From positions 1,550,001-1,614,000 of the forward strand of contig NZ_CP060717.1 in the NCBI RefSeq assembly GCF_014396585.1: DNA of 64,000 nt, written 5' to 3'. The notes beneath the pieces were generated by a model. It was not told the origin of the DNA, made no database searches, and worked only from the letters and a program-made list of their open reading frames with translations. Below are positions 40,899 through 51,405 of the stretch, one piece after another (within the stretch, counting starts at the first letter, position 1; each line of letters begins with the position of its first letter). Both the position numbers and the translations under genes were made by a program. This DNA comes from Sphingomonas rhizophila (lineage in GTDB: Bacteria; Pseudomonadota; Alphaproteobacteria; Sphingomonadales; Sphingomonadaceae).

Positions 40899-42026
40899 TC
40901 AGTCGACATCCTCGACCTCGACCTTTTCGCCGGTCACGCGCTGGGACAGGGCGGCGGCCATGAACCGGTCGAGGTCGCCGTCGAGGACATCAGACGGCGC
41001 GGTCGAGGTAACGCCGGTGCGCAAATCCTTGACCAGCTGATAGGGCTGCAGAACGTAGCTGCGGATCTGGTGCCCCCAGCCGATGTCGGTCTTGGCCGCG
41101 GCACTGGCGTTGGCCTCGGCCTCGCGCTTCTGGAGCTCCACTTCATACAGTCGGGCCTTCAGCTGCTTCATCGCCTCGGCGCGGTTTTTATGCTGCGAGC
41201 GCTGATTCTGGCACTGGACGACGATGTTGGTCGGGATGTGGGTGATGCGAACCGCGCTGTCGGTGGTGTTGACGTGCTGTCCGCCCGCGCCGGACGCACG
41301 ATAAGTGTCGATGCGAAGCTCGCTCTCGTTGATCTCGATGTCGATGTCGTCGTCGACTTCGGGATAGACCCAGACCGACGCGAAGCTGGTGTGGCGCCGC
41401 GCCGAACTGTCGTAGGGCGAAATGCGCACCAGCCGGTGGACGCCGCTTTCGGTCTTGAGGTTGCCGTAGGCGTTCTCGCCCTTCACCAGCAGAGTTGCCG
41501 ACTTGATCCCGGCCTGCTCGCCCGCGTGATGGTCGATCAGCTCGACCTTCATGCCGTGCCGTTCCGCCCACCGCGAATACATCCGCTGAAGCATCCCCGC
41601 CCAGTCATTGGATTCGGTTCCGCCAGCGCCCGAATTGACCTCGACGTAGCTATTGTTGGCGTCCGCCTCGCCCGCCAGCAGCGCGGCGACCTTGTCCCGC
41701 TCCGCCCGCTCGGCGAGGTCGGCGAGCGAGGCCACGCCGTCATCGACCAATCCCTCGTCGCCCTCGGCCTCGGCCATCTCGATCAGCTCGACCGTGTCGG
41801 TCAGTTCGGTCTCGATCTTGCGAGTCGCGGCGATCGCCTCTTCCAGGCGGCGCCGTTCACGCATGACTTCCTGCGCGCCCTTGGGATCGTCCCACAGCGT
41901 CGGGTCCTCGACCCGCGCGTTCAGCTCCTCGAGCCGGCGGAGCGCGCGGTCCCAATCGAGGAAGCGGCGCAGCAGCGCGGTCGCGGCATTGATCTGGTCG
42001 ATATGGGCTTGCGCTTCGGCGCGCAT
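40899..42026 (-). CDS. prfB: Peptide chain release factor 2
   Basis: The ATG at 42026 has AGGA upstream and the 375-residue protein is continuous, with no internal TGA frameshift signal like that of E. coli. Features are the helical N-terminus, G-G-T-E-S-N-D-W-A, the stop-recognition region [15 protein letters not shown], and the catalytic [15 protein letters not shown]. The tripeptide is S-P-Y here instead of the classic S-P-F. RF2 ends translation at UGA and UAA. The mrcA gene ends 38 bases upstream on the same strand. Confidence 0.97.
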   Translation of the reverse strand: MRAEAQAHIDQINAATALLRRFLDWDRALRRLEELNARVEDPTLWDDPKGAQEVMRERRRLEEAIAATRKIETELTDTVELIEMAEAEGDEGLVDDGVASLADLAERAERDKVAALLAGEADANNSYVEVNSGAGGTESNDWAGMLQRMYSRWAERHGMKVELIDHHAGEQAGIKSATLLVKGENAYGNLKTESGVHRLVRISPYDSSARRHTSFASVWVYPEVDDDIDIEINESELRIDTYRASGAGGQHVNTTDSAVRITHIPTNIVVQCQNQRSQHKNRAEAMKQLKARLYEVELQKREAEANASAAAKTDIGWGHQIRSYVLQPYQLVKDLRTGVTSTAPSDVLDGDLDRFMAAALSQRVTGEKVEVEDVD

Positions 42027-42064
42027 GACAAAAGTCCTGTTCGAAAGGCGGTTCGGCCAACCGC

Positions 42065-44632
42065 CTAGTAAATGCCGCCCTGCCTTTGCAAGAACTCGCC
42101 GCTGTCGGTCGGCGCCTTGGGTTTGGCCGGTGTGGCGGGACGGCGTGCGACAGTGCGGGCGGCCGGGCGGCCATTGGTGTCGGTCGCGGCATCGCCGCCG
42201 GCCAGTTCGACGCTCCGGCGGAAGCTCCGGCGCGGCTCGGTTTCGGGCTGAAAGGCCTCCCAGATCACCGACGACTTGGGGTCTTCCGTGACCGGGAAGG
42301 TGCCGAATACGCGCTTGCCGGTGACCCGGTCGATCCGCACCATGCGAATTCCGGGCGGGGCGACGAATGGCGTTTTCGGAAGGTCCTTGAAGGCTGCTTG
42401 GGCGAATTGCTTGAAGATGGGCGCCGCGATCCGCCCGCCCTGGGCGTAACCGCCCATCGAGCGCGGCTGGTCGTAGCCGAGGTAGACACCGCCGACGATG
42501 TCAGGAGTGCCACCAACGAACCAGACATTGGTCGGGCCGGTGGTGGTGCCGGTCTTGCCGAACATCGGCCGGTCGAGCTCGCGAAGGGTCGTCGCAGTGC
42601 CGCGCTCGACGACGCCTTCGAGGATGTGAACCATCTGGTAAGCGGCCTGCGGGTCGAGCACCTGGCGGTTGCGGTTCGGCGGCCGCGGCATCGACCGCCC
42701 GTCCCAATCGGCGGCGTTGCAGCCTTCCATCACCCGGCAACGGTTGTCGCTGCGGTAGATGACCTTGCCGTTGCGGTCCTGGACATAGTCGACCAGCGTC
42801 GGCTTCACCTGCCGGCCCTGATTGGCGAGGATGGCATAGGCGTTGACGAGCTTCAGCACCGTCGTCTCACCCGCACCGAGCGAGATCGACAGATAGGGAT
42901 CATATTTGCCGAGGCCGAGCTTTTCGGCGGTCGCGACGATCTTGTCCATGCCGGTCTGCGACGCGGCGCGAACCGTCATCAGGTTGCGCGATTGTTCGAC
43001 GCCCCAGCGCATCGTCTTCGGCCCGGCATAGCCGCCGTCGAAGTTGCGGAAGCATTTGTTGCCGAGGCCCGCCCCCTGCCACACGCAGAACGGCGCATCG
43101 ACGAGGATGCTGGCGGGCGTCAGCCCATTCTCGAGCGCCGTTTCATAGACGATCGGCTTGAACGCCGAACCGGGCTGGCGGAGCGCCTGGGTCGCGCGGT
43201 TGTAGGACGAACCGATGACATCGAAGCCGCCCTGCATCGCCAGCACTCGGCCGGTGCGCACTTCCTCAACCACGAAACCGCCGCCGATCTCGGGAATGGA
43301 GCGCAGCGCATAGCTGTTTGTGCCGAGCTGTTTGACGATGATGATCATGCCCGGCTTGAGATGCCCGAAGGCTGCGCCTCCGACCCCGCGCTTGGGCTGG
43401 ACCGCCGCCGACGCCGGAAGGACCCCGGTCGATCCGTCGGCGAACCCGATTTCGGCCTGCCCGCCACCCTTTGAGAGGACCACCGCCTTCTTCCAGTCCG
43501 GAAAGCCGGTGCCCACCGCGGCTCGCGACAATTGAGCGCGCCAGTCCTGCGACATGTCGACCGACAGGCCGAGATCGCGCCAGCCGCGGCCGCCGTCGAA
43601 TTGGGCCAGGCCTTCGCGGAGCGCTTCGGCGGCAGCGTCCTGGTACCTCGGCATCATTGACGTGCGCACCCACAGGCCGCCGGCATAGACGCTGTTGGGG
43701 CCATCCTCCGCCTTTTCGCCGAAGCGGGCGAGCAGGCTGCGGCGAACGTCTTCGAGGAAATAGCCGCCCTGTTCGCGAAACTTGGCGTTCGACCCGTAGC
43801 GGATGGTGCCGAGGGGAAGCGATGTCGCCGCCTGCGCTTCGGCCGGCGTAATGTAGCTGTTGCGCGCCATTTCGTTGAGGACATAGTTGCGGCGGATGAG
43901 CGCCTTCCTGGTGGCGCGGACGGGATCATAATTGCTCGGCGCCTTGGGCAGCACTGCCAGATAGGCCGCTTCCGGAAGCGTCAGGTCGGCAACATCCTTG
44001 TCGAAATAGGCGCGGCTCGCCGCCTGGACGCCATAGGCGTTGCGGCCGAGGAAGATGGAATTGAGATAGAGTTCGAGGATCTGCTGTTTCGACAGGGTCG
44101 ATTCCAGCCGGAAGGCGAGGATCGCCTCGCGAATCTTGCGAGTGACGGCGTAGCTGTTGTCCTGCAGCAGGTACTTCGCGACCTGCTGCGTAATGGTCGA
44201 ACCGCCGCGCGCGCGGCCGCCGGTCACCGACTTGGTCGTGTAATCGAACACCGCGCCGACCAGGCCCGGATAATCGATGCCGCCGTGGCGGAAGAAGGTC
44301 TTGTCCTCCGCCGAGATGAAGGCGTTGACGACCAGCGGCGGATATTCGTCATAGGCCAGTTCCACCCGGCGCTCGCGGGCGTAGGTGCCGATCGGGTTCC
44401 CATCATAGCCCCGCACGTTCGACGGCAGCGGAGGCTGGTAGGAGAGCAGCGATTCGGACGTCGGCAGGCCGCTGGCGAAGTAAAGCCAGACCGCGACGAA
44501 GAAGGCGAAGCCGCCCGCGAAAAGATAGCTAAACCGCCGGATCCAGGGGCGCGCGAAGAAGGGATCGATGCGTGCATGAACCCGCTCGTTGAATGCGACG
44601 AGATTGGGAAAGGGCAAGGACAGGGAAGCCAT
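42065..44632 (-). CDS. mrcA: Penicillin-binding protein 1A
   Basis: The 855-residue bifunctional enzyme has one N-terminal membrane helix ([19 protein letters not shown]), a glycosyltransferase domain ([31 protein letters not shown]) and a transpeptidase domain with S-A-F-K (nucleophilic Ser), S-R-N and K-T-G-T-T. It polymerises and crosslinks peptidoglycan. The C-terminus is basic and Pro/Ala-rich. The amidase gene lies 60 bases upstream on the same strand, a typical pairing. Confidence 0.96.
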   Translation of the reverse strand: MASLSLPFPNLVAFNERVHARIDPFFARPWIRRFSYLFAGGFAFFVAVWLYFASGLPTSESLLSYQPPLPSNVRGYDGNPIGTYARERRVELAYDEYPPLVVNAFISAEDKTFFRHGGIDYPGLVGAVFDYTTKSVTGGRARGGSTITQQVAKYLLQDNSYAVTRKIREAILAFRLESTLSKQQILELYLNSIFLGRNAYGVQAASRAYFDKDVADLTLPEAAYLAVLPKAPSNYDPVRATRKALIRRNYVLNEMARNSYITPAEAQAATSLPLGTIRYGSNAKFREQGGYFLEDVRRSLLARFGEKAEDGPNSVYAGGLWVRTSMMPRYQDAAAEALREGLAQFDGGRGWRDLGLSVDMSQDWRAQLSRAAVGTGFPDWKKAVVLSKGGGQAEIGFADGSTGVLPASAAVQPKRGVGGAAFGHLKPGMIIIVKQLGTNSYALRSIPEIGGGFVVEEVRTGRVLAMQGGFDVIGSSYNRATQALRQPGSAFKPIVYETALENGLTPASILVDAPFCVWQGAGLGNKCFRNFDGGYAGPKTMRWGVEQSRNLMTVRAASQTGMDKIVATAEKLGLGKYDPYLSISLGAGETTVLKLVNAYAILANQGRQVKPTLVDYVQDRNGKVIYRSDNRCRVMEGCNAADWDGRSMPRPPNRNRQVLDPQAAYQMVHILEGVVERGTATTLRELDRPMFGKTGTTTGPTNVWFVGGTPDIVGGVYLGYDQPRSMGGYAQGGRIAAPIFKQFAQAAFKDLPKTPFVAPPGIRMVRIDRVTGKRVFGTFPVTEDPKSSVIWEAFQPETEPRRSFRRSVELAGGDAATDTNGRPAARTVARRPATPAKPKAPTDSGEFLQRQGGIY

Positions 44633-44692
44633 GGTCGCGCCCTCGTTAGCCGCTTGAAGCGGCAGGCGAAAGACGCTGAACGAGAGTGGGGT

Positions 44693-45591
44693 TCATCGCG
44701 ATTGCCGCGACGCGGCGTGCGCCTCGATCGCCTGGGCCAGCGCCCTGACGAGAGCCGCTCGCCCTTCGGCGGTGACCAGCATCGCCTCGTCATCGACGTT
44801 GCTGATGTACCCCCCTCCAGAAGGATCGCCGGCGTTTCGGCACGGCGAAGCACGTGGAAATCGGCGAACTGGTGCGGGCGCGGGCGGAGCTGCACCGGAC
44901 CCGCGGCGCGGCGCACGAGCCGCGCGGCGAATGCCGCCGAATCCTCCATTTGGTCGCGGAGTGCGAGGTCGGACAAGAGCGCCCTCACCGATCCGTCGGT
45001 CTCGCTGCTGAGCGCACCATCGACCCTGTTCTGGGCCGCGGCGAAACGCGCCGCTTCCGCGCTGGAGGCGACATCCGACAACGAATAGACGGTGACCCCG
45101 CGGGCCAGCGGATTGGGCGCGCTGTCGACGTGCATCGAGATGAAGATCGCCGCACCCAGCCGCCGGGCGATCGCCGCGCGTTGTTCCAGGGTCAGGTATC
45201 GATCGTCGTTGCGGGTCAGGGCTACGCGCACGCGGCCGCGCTCCACCAGCAAGTCGCGGACCTCACGCGCGAGCGTCAGCGTCAGGTCCTTTTCCTTCAC
45301 CGTGCCCGAAACACCGGTCGCTCCAGGGTCCCGGCCGCCGTGACCGGGGTCGAGCAGAACGATGGGTCTTCCCGGAACGCGCGCTTCGGACACCTGGATG
45401 TCGCCGACGGCCTGGGGAAGCTCGACGGTCAGCCCGCCCTTTCGCGCTTCACCGACCAGCGCGCTGTCAATCGTCGCGTCCGCTGGCGCCCGGCTCCGGA
45501 AACCGATGAACATGCCGACGCCGAGCACCGCGACGGCGCCGAAGATCGCCGCCATGCGCGTCCTACCGCTCAAACCCGCAAAGCCGATCAT
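44693..45591 (-). CDS. N-acetylmuramoyl-L-alanine amidase (one apparent frameshift)
   Basis: The ATG at 45591 gives a membrane-anchored or exported protein (G-R-T-R-M-A-A-I-F-G-A-V-A-V-L-G-V-G-M). The amidase_3 domain shows L-L-D-P-G-H-G-G-R-D-P-G (Zn His), the E-K-D-L-T-L region, I-S-M-H-V-D-S-A-P (Zn His) and L-L-E-G-G. Directly after this, one missing base in the six-C run 44810-44815 breaks the frame; adding it gives Y-I-S-N-V-D-D-E-A and a stop at 44693-44695. The enzyme cuts the amide bond between MurNAc and the stem peptide, usually at division. Likely co-transcribed with mrcA. Confidence 0.87.
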
Positions 45592-45941
45592 CCTTCGCTT
45601 ATCACGGCCCCGGGGGCTCCGCGTCAAATGGTTGCGGCCCGCAACTGTCAGTGCTAGTCCGCAATCGTCCATGCCGGGCCATTCCGGTTGGGCGATGCCG
45701 CGATCCGCTCGGAACCGCGGCCTTCAAGGTTGACGCTGCATGACGCTACAGGACGCATTTCGCACTCGGCTTTCCAAGCCGCGTGGCGCGTCCGTTGCCG
45801 GTACGCCGGCACTGGCCACTGCAGCAGAGGCATTTCCAGCTTTAACCGCTTGCCCGACCGGCGATCGTTCGCCCGGACAAGCCATTAGTATTGCGCGCCG
45901 CCGGCCCCGAGCGGCCGGCCTGCGCGCCCGGAGAAATTCGT
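45592..45941. other. Long leader region of rne
   Basis: This 350-base gap lies between the divergent amidase and rne starts. No coding frame is convincing. It ends in a strong hairpin (45893-45927) just before the rne ribosome site. RNase E messengers in other bacteria have long structured leaders used for autoregulation, which this would fit. Confidence 0.5.
45893..45927 (+). promoter_or_regulatory. Hairpin immediately before the rne ribosome site
   Basis: GCGCGC (45893-45898) pairs with 45922-45927 and GCCGGCC (45900-45906) with 45913-45919 across a small internal loop, with a 6-base loop at the tip. The ribosome site GGAG begins three bases later at 45930. There is no T-run, so a control or processing element is more likely than a terminator. 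Confidence 0.45.
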
Positions 45942-48533
45942 ATGTCCATGCGCATGCTGATCGACGCGCGCCACCCGGAGGAAACCCGGGTCGCCGTCGC
46001 CAAGGGAAATCGGATCGAGGAATTTGATTTCGAGTCCGAAGAGCACAAGCAGCTCAAGGGGAATATCTATCTAGCCAAGGTCACCCGCGTCGAACCGTCG
46101 CTTCAGGCGGCGTTCGTCGATTACGGCGGCAATCGCCATGGCTTCCTCGCGTTCAGCGAAATCCACCCCGACTATTACCAGATTCCGAAGGCAGACCGCG
46201 ACGCATTGCTGCGCGAAGAGGCCGAGCATGCCGCCGAGGAAGAGCGGCTTCGCAACGAGCAATATGCCTCGGACGACGACGTCGACGAGGATGCCGACGC
46301 GGATTCCGAAGCCGACGAGGCCGAGGGCGAATCGAGCGACGACGAGGCGCATGAAGTCGGCACTGGGTCGGCCCGCTCGCCGGTCGACGAAAGCGCCGCC
46401 GACGAGCTTCGCCAGAAGCGCCAGAACCTTCGCCGCCGCTACAAGATTCAGGACGTCATCCAGCGCCGCCAGGTGTTGTTGGTCCAGGTCGTCAAGGAAG
46501 AGCGCGGCAACAAGGGCGCCGCGCTGACAACCTACCTCAGCCTCGCCGGCCGTTACTGCGTCCTGATGCCCAACACTTCGCACGGCGGCGGGATCAGCCG
46601 CAAGATTTCCAACGGCTCCGACCGCAAGCGGCTGAAGTCGATCATGTCGGATCTGAACCTGCCGTCGACGATGGGCCTCATCGTCCGCACGGCCGGGCTG
46701 TCGCGGACCAAGGTCGAGATCAAGCGCGATTTCGACTATCTCGCGCGGCTGTGGGACGAAGTGCGCGAGCGCACCCTCGCCTCCTCCGCGCCGGCGCTGA
46801 TCTATCGCGACAGCGACCTCATCAAGCGCGCCATCCGCGACCTTTACCACCGCGAAATCGACGAGGTCGTTGTCGAAGGCGAGGATGGCTACAAGGCGGC
46901 GCGCGGCTTCATGAAGCTGTTGATGCCCAGCCACGTGCGCCGGGTCAGCGCCTATTCCGACCCGACGCCGATCTTCCAGCGCTATGGCGTCGAGGACCAG
47001 CTGTCGGCGATGTATCAGCCGGTGGTCCAGTTGAAGAGCGGCGGATACCTGGTCATCAACCCGACCGAGGCGCTGGTCAGCATCGACATCAACTCGGGCC
47101 GCTCAACGCGCGAGCACAATATTGAACAGACGGCCTACGCCACCAACCTCGAGGCCGCGGCCGAGATCGCGCGCCAGCTCCGCCTGCGCGACATGGCGGG
47201 CCTGGTCGTCATCGACTTCATCGACATGGAACAGTCGTCCCATGTGCGGAAGGTCGAGAAGGCGATGAAGGAAGCGCTGAAAAACGATCGCGCCCGCATC
47301 CAGGTCGGTCGCATCTCCAGCTTCGGCCTGATGGAAATGAGCCGCCAGCGGCTTCGCACCGGCGTGCTCGAAGCGTCCACGAAGGCCTGCCCGCATTGCG
47401 AGGGCACCGGCCTGATGCGCACCGCCTCGTCGGCCGGCCTGAGCGCACTGCGCATCATCGAGGACGAGGCCGCGCGCGGCCGCGGCGATCGAATCCTGCT
47501 CCGCGCAGGGCGCGAGGCGGCGATCTATGTGCTGAACAAAAAGCGCGCCGAACTGGCCGAGATCGAGGATCGCTATGGCGTGACGGTCGAGATCGCCATC
47601 GACGAGGCGTTCGAGGGCGCCCGCATGAGCGTCGAGAGCAGCGGGCCGCGTCCCGACCCGCGCCGCCGCCCCGTCCCCGCGCCGATCGTCGAGGAAGACG
47701 AGGACGATCTGCCGATCGAGGACGAGGTGGACGAAGAGGAAGAGGAAGAAACGGAAGAGCGCTCCGAGCGTGGCCGTGGCGACCGCGATGGCGATGGCGA
47801 AGAGCGCGGCGGACGCCGTGGGCGCCGCCGCCGCCGCCGTGGCGGACGTGGCCGCAACCGCCGCGACGAGGAAACCGGCGACCGCGAGGATGGCGAGGCT
47901 CTGTCCGACGAGGAACCCGTTGGCGAGGAAGCCGATACCGATGCGGCGGAACAGGCCGACAGCGAGAATGGCGAACGCAGCCGCTCGCGCCGGGGACGTC
48001 GCGGTGGACGCGGCCGTCGCGGTCGCGGTGGCGATCGGCCCGAGACGGAAGCTGCCGTCGCCGACGACGCGGTGGATGCAGAGGAAGCTGCGGTCGCCGA
48101 GGTAGCGGCTCCCGAAGCCGAATCGCCGGGCGAGGAAGCACCGGCCGACGACAAGCCCAAGGCTCGCCGCCGTCCGCGTGCTCGCAAGACCGCCGAGGCG
48201 ACGCCGGCGGAGGCCGTCCAGGCGCCAACCGCGGAAGCTCCGGCCGCCGAAGCCATGGCTGAGGAAACCCCGGCCAAGCCCAAGCGTAGCCGCGCCAAGA
48301 AGGCGGCTGTGCCGGCCGAGACGGCCGCCGAGACGGTTGCCGAAGAGCCTGCGCCCGCACCGGCCAAGAAGACCCGCAGCCGCAAGGCCGCAGCCGCGAC
48401 GGCGACCGCCGAACCGGCCCCGGAGCCTGCCGCACCAGCCGCGGAGCCTGCCGCGGAAAACGTATCGGCCGAAAACGAGAACGAGGACGGTTCCCCGCGT
48501 CGCGGCGGTTGGTGGCAGCGGACGTTCGGGTAA
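45942..48533 (+). CDS. rne: Ribonuclease E
   Basis: The ATG at 45942 follows GGAG; 863 residues. The N-terminal catalytic half has the S1 domain (L-A-K-V-T-R-V-E-P-S-L-Q-A-A-F-V-D-Y-G), interrupted by an acidic insert of about 70 residues, the 5'-sensor region (M-G-L-I-V-R-T-A-G), the active-site Asp block V-S-I-D-I-N-S-G-R and the zinc link C-P-H-C-E-G-T-G. The C-terminal ~300 residues are acidic tracts, Arg/Gly-rich patches (R-G-G-R-R-G-R-R-R-R) and Ala/Pro-rich stretches, ending in G-G-W-W-Q-R. It processes and degrades RNA and scaffolds the degradosome. Confidence 0.96.
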   Translation: MSMRMLIDARHPEETRVAVAKGNRIEEFDFESEEHKQLKGNIYLAKVTRVEPSLQAAFVDYGGNRHGFLAFSEIHPDYYQIPKADRDALLREEAEHAAEEERLRNEQYASDDDVDEDADADSEADEAEGESSDDEAHEVGTGSARSPVDESAADELRQKRQNLRRRYKIQDVIQRRQVLLVQVVKEERGNKGAALTTYLSLAGRYCVLMPNTSHGGGISRKISNGSDRKRLKSIMSDLNLPSTMGLIVRTAGLSRTKVEIKRDFDYLARLWDEVRERTLASSAPALIYRDSDLIKRAIRDLYHREIDEVVVEGEDGYKAARGFMKLLMPSHVRRVSAYSDPTPIFQRYGVEDQLSAMYQPVVQLKSGGYLVINPTEALVSIDINSGRSTREHNIEQTAYATNLEAAAEIARQLRLRDMAGLVVIDFIDMEQSSHVRKVEKAMKEALKNDRARIQVGRISSFGLMEMSRQRLRTGVLEASTKACPHCEGTGLMRTASSAGLSALRIIEDEAARGRGDRILLRAGREAAIYVLNKKRAELAEIEDRYGVTVEIAIDEAFEGARMSVESSGPRPDPRRRPVPAPIVEEDEDDLPIEDEVDEEEEEETEERSERGRGDRDGDGEERGGRRGRRRRRRGGRGRNRRDEETGDREDGEALSDEEPVGEEADTDAAEQADSENGERSRSRRGRRGGRGRRGRGGDRPETEAAVADDAVDAEEAAVAEVAAPEAESPGEEAPADDKPKARRRPRARKTAEATPAEAVQAPTAEAPAAEAMAEETPAKPKRSRAKKAAVPAETAAETVAEEPAPAPAKKTRSRKAAAATATAEPAPEPAAPAAEPAAENVSAENENEDGSPRRGGWWQRTFG

Positions 48534-48541
48534 TGACGGGA

Positions 48542-48573
48542 CGCCCGGCTGGTTCGCGGCCGGGCGGCCTTTC
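48542..48573 (+). terminator. Possible terminator after rne
   Basis: Perfect 8-bp stem CGCCCGGC/GCCGGGCG (48542-48549 with 48559-48566) with only a short TTT downstream. Weak as an intrinsic terminator, and the following protease gene starts 37 bases later. Confidence 0.4.
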
Positions 48574-48609
48574 ATCCAGGGTTCACGGGGCTCGCTTAAG
48601 AGCGACACG

Positions 48610-49983
48610 ATGATGCGCTTCGTCCAACGCGCCGCCCGGGCGACGATGCTGCTGTCGCTGATGCTGTTCGCGGCCGCCCAGCCCGCCGCGGCCCAGCAAA
48701 TCCTGCGCGACAGCGAAACCGAACTGTTCCTTCGGGATATTTCAAAGCCGTTGATCGAGGGTGCCGGGCTCAATCCGCGCCACGTCCAGATCGTGATGAT
48801 CCAGGACGACGAGATCAACGCCTTCGTTGCCCAGGGACAGGTGGTCTACATCCATTCCGGCCTGATCGAGGCGGCAGATAACGCCAACCAGTTGGAAGGC
48901 GTCATCGCCCACGAACTTGGCCACGTCGCCGGCGGCCATGCCATCCGCATGAACGACGGCGTCAAGGCCGCGACGGGGATATCCGTCCTGTCGATCCTGC
49001 TCGGCGTCGCGGCGGCGGTGGCCGGCGCCGGTGAAGCGGCGCTTGGCGTGATCGCGGCGGGCCAACAGGCGGCGATGGGCAACTTCCTGTCCTTCACCCG
49101 GGCCCAGGAAGCCAGCGCCGACGAGGCCGGATCGAAATATCTTTCCGCCGCGGGCTACAGCGGCAAGGGCAGCATCGAATTCTTCAAGAAGCTGCAGAAC
49201 CAGGAATTCCGCCTCGCGATACCGCAGGACAATAGCTACGGGCGCACCCACCCGCTGTCGGGCGAACGGATCGCCGCGCTGGAGCAGAATTACCGCAAGG
49301 ATCCGGCCTGGAACCGGCCGACCGATCCCGCGATCGAGATGCGCTTCAAGCGGATCAAGGCCAAGCTGCTGGGCTACCTCGACCCGCGCAAGGCGACGAT
49401 GGCCTATCCCGAAAGCGACCAGAGCATCCCGGCGCATTACGCCAGGGCCTACGCCTATCACCGGGGTGCCTATCCGGAAAAAGCGGCACAGGAAGTGAAG
49501 GCGCTGATCGCCGCCATTCCCCACGACCCCTTCTTCCTGGAGCTTCAGGGCCAGACCCTGCTGGAAGGCGGCGACCCGAAGGCGGCGATCGCGCCGCTGC
49601 GGGAAGCCGTTGCGCGCGCCCCGGACCAGCCGATGATTGCCGTGATGCTGGGCCACGCGCTGGTCGCGTCGGATGACCCCAAGAATATCGCGGAAGCCAA
49701 GCAGGTCGTGAAGAGCGCGGTCAACCGAGACAACGACAACCCGTTTGCCTGGTACGTGCTGGGCGTCGCCTACGACCGCGAAGGCGACGCGCCGCGCGCG
49801 GCGCTGGCGTCGGCCGAGCGCAATAATCTTCAGGGCAACAACAAGCTGGCGTTGGCGTCCGCGCGGTCGGCGATGGCCGGCCTGAAGCCGGGTACCCCCG
49901 ATTACCTTCGGGCGCAGGACATCGCCATGGTCTCCGACTATGAGCTCAACAAGAACAAGAAGAAAAAGAAGAAGGCCGAGTGA
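48610..49983 (+). CDS. Periplasmic M48 metalloprotease with TPR-like C-terminus (BepA-like)
   Basis: Two ATGs (48610, 48613) start the signal peptide (L-L-S-L-M-L-F-A-A-A-Q-P-A-A-A). The M48 domain has zinc site I-A-H-E-L-G-H-V-A-G-G-H and the third ligand region S-A-D-E-A-G. The C-terminal half has TPR-like helical repeats (A-Y-A-Y-H-R-G-A-Y-P-E-K-A, L-R-E-A-V-A-R-A-P-D-Q-P). BepA-type proteases assist assembly and quality control of outer-membrane proteins. The protein ends in a Lys-rich tail. The next gene starts by GTGA overlap. Confidence 0.88.
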   Translation: MMRFVQRAARATMLLSLMLFAAAQPAAAQQILRDSETELFLRDISKPLIEGAGLNPRHVQIVMIQDDEINAFVAQGQVVYIHSGLIEAADNANQLEGVIAHELGHVAGGHAIRMNDGVKAATGISVLSILLGVAAAVAGAGEAALGVIAAGQQAAMGNFLSFTRAQEASADEAGSKYLSAAGYSGKGSIEFFKKLQNQEFRLAIPQDNSYGRTHPLSGERIAALEQNYRKDPAWNRPTDPAIEMRFKRIKAKLLGYLDPRKATMAYPESDQSIPAHYARAYAYHRGAYPEKAAQEVKALIAAIPHDPFFLELQGQTLLEGGDPKAAIAPLREAVARAPDQPMIAVMLGHALVASDDPKNIAEAKQVVKSAVNRDNDNPFAWYVLGVAYDREGDAPRAALASAERNNLQGNNKLALASARSAMAGLKPGTPDYLRAQDIAMVSDYELNKNKKKKKKAE

Positions 49984-50693
49984 GCGAGACCGGAGGAAAA
50001 GGGTGGACCGCCGCGATTGTCGGCGGTGCGATTGGCGCGGTCATCGGGTCGGCAGTGACGCTGGCGCTGGCGCCCAAGCTGTTGGGGGAGCGGATGGTGC
50101 GTGAGGCGCTGGTCGCCCATCCCGACATCCTCGTGCAGTCCAACGACGCGCTTCGTGACCAGCAATATGCGCCGATGCTCGCCGCCAGCCGCGCGCAGTT
50201 CGAAACCCCCTTTCATTCGTCATGGAAGGGCGCGGCCAAGCCGGACGTCGTCCTGACCTATTTCTACGATTACGCCTGCGGATATTGCCGCAAGTCGAAT
50301 CCTGACCTCGAGCGGCTTGTGGCCGAGGACAAGGGCCTGCGCATCGTCTATCGTGAATTGCCGATCCTGGGCCCGGACAGCATCGCCGCGTCGCGCGTCG
50401 CGCTGGCGGCATCGAAGGCGGGCAAGTTCGCGGCGTTCCACGACGCGCTCTACGAAGCGGGACGGCCGACGCCGCAAACCATCGCCCAGGCGGCTGCGGC
50501 AGCGGGCGTGGCCGCGACCCCGACCGACGCGCCGGACCAGGAAGCGGAACTGAAGGCGAACTTCGCAACCGCGAGCCAGTTGGGGGCAACCGGCACGCCG
50601 TTATTCATCGTCGGCGACCGGGTGATGAATTCCGCCGTCGGTTACGATGCACTGAAGGAAGCCATCGCCGTCGCGCGCAAGACGCGCAGCTAG
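49980..50693 (+). CDS. DsbA-family thiol-disulfide protein
   Basis: The GTG at 49980 overlaps the protease stop; 237 residues. An N-terminal membrane segment (A-A-I-V-G-G-A-I-G-A-V-I-G-S-A-V-T-L-A) leads to a thioredoxin-fold domain with active site Y-A-C-G-Y-C-R-K and cis-Pro loop G-A-T-G-T-P-L-F-I-V-G. It resembles Com1/ScsC-like DsbA relatives that oxidise or isomerise periplasmic disulfides. Coupling to an outer-membrane quality-control protease suggests a shared role in envelope protein folding. Confidence 0.88.
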   Translation: MSETGGKGWTAAIVGGAIGAVIGSAVTLALAPKLLGERMVREALVAHPDILVQSNDALRDQQYAPMLAASRAQFETPFHSSWKGAAKPDVVLTYFYDYACGYCRKSNPDLERLVAEDKGLRIVYRELPILGPDSIAASRVALAASKAGKFAAFHDALYEAGRPTPQTIAQAAAAAGVAATPTDAPDQEAELKANFATASQLGATGTPLFIVGDRVMNSAVGYDALKEAIAVARKTRS

Positions 50694-50697
50694 GCGA

Positions 50698-51381
50698 TCA
50701 GCGGTCGCGCCGCTCCATGCGGGCAAGGCGGCGGCCGGTGGTGAGGGTCTGGTAGACGAACAGGCCGATCAGCAGCAGTCCGGCCAGACCGACCGCGATA
50801 TCGAACCCATTCACGGCCGACGTGTGGCGCGCCTTGTCACCGCCGAACATCATGATCAGCGTCAAGCCGATCAGGACGAAGCGAAGCTCGGTCGGTCCGA
50901 ACGCGACGTAGGACAGACGCACTTCGCTGAGGACCCGGGCCGATAGGAAGACGTGGATGGACATCAGCAGGTATCCGACCAGTCCCAACAGGGCGACGTC
51001 GCTGCGCACGTAGGGGCTGATCGCCATGCCGCCAAGGATCAGCAGAGTGGCGATGCCATCGCAGCTATGGTCGATGAAATAGCCGTAGGACGGCCGCTCG
51101 ATCTTGCGCCATCGCGCCAGGCTGCCGTCGAGGGAGTCGCCGAACCACTGCACGACGTATCCGACAATCGCGAGCCACAGCCACGCGTCGGCGGCCAGGC
51201 TGGCGGCATAGCCGGCGAAGATCACCACGGCACCGATCACACCGATGATCGTCAAGTGATCGGGCATGACCCACGCGGGCATCCGCGCGCACAACCAGTT
51301 CAACAGGCGCCGTTCCGACACCGCGAGAATGTTCTGCTGGATTCGATCGATCGGGCGAGCTTGGGGACGCGGCGTGGCCAT
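50698..51381 (-). CDS. CDP-alcohol phosphatidyltransferase family membrane protein
   Basis: The 227-residue protein has several membrane helices and the family motif D-G-S-L-A-R-W-R-x6-Y-G-Y-F-I-D-H-S-C-D (DG-x2-AR-x8-G-x3-D-x3-D). Such enzymes join a CDP-activated lipid or alcohol to a second alcohol, as in phosphatidylglycerophosphate or phosphatidylinositol synthesis. No specific substrate can be inferred from sequence. It is convergent with the DsbA gene, four bases apart. Confidence 0.85.
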   Translation of the reverse strand: MATPRPQARPIDRIQQNILAVSERRLLNWLCARMPAWVMPDHLTIIGVIGAVVIFAGYAASLAADAWLWLAIVGYVVQWFGDSLDGSLARWRKIERPSYGYFIDHSCDGIATLLILGGMAISPYVRSDVALLGLVGYLLMSIHVFLSARVLSEVRLSYVAFGPTELRFVLIGLTLIMMFGGDKARHTSAVNGFDIAVGLAGLLLIGLFVYQTLTTGRRLARMERRDR

Positions 51382-51405
51382 GGCCCGCGCCCTATCACAA
51401 AACTG

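Noticed and set aside
47103-48818. Long open frame antisense to the 3' half of rne
   Set aside because: It arises from the biased codons of the acidic and Arg-rich RNase E tail; no start signal or domain.
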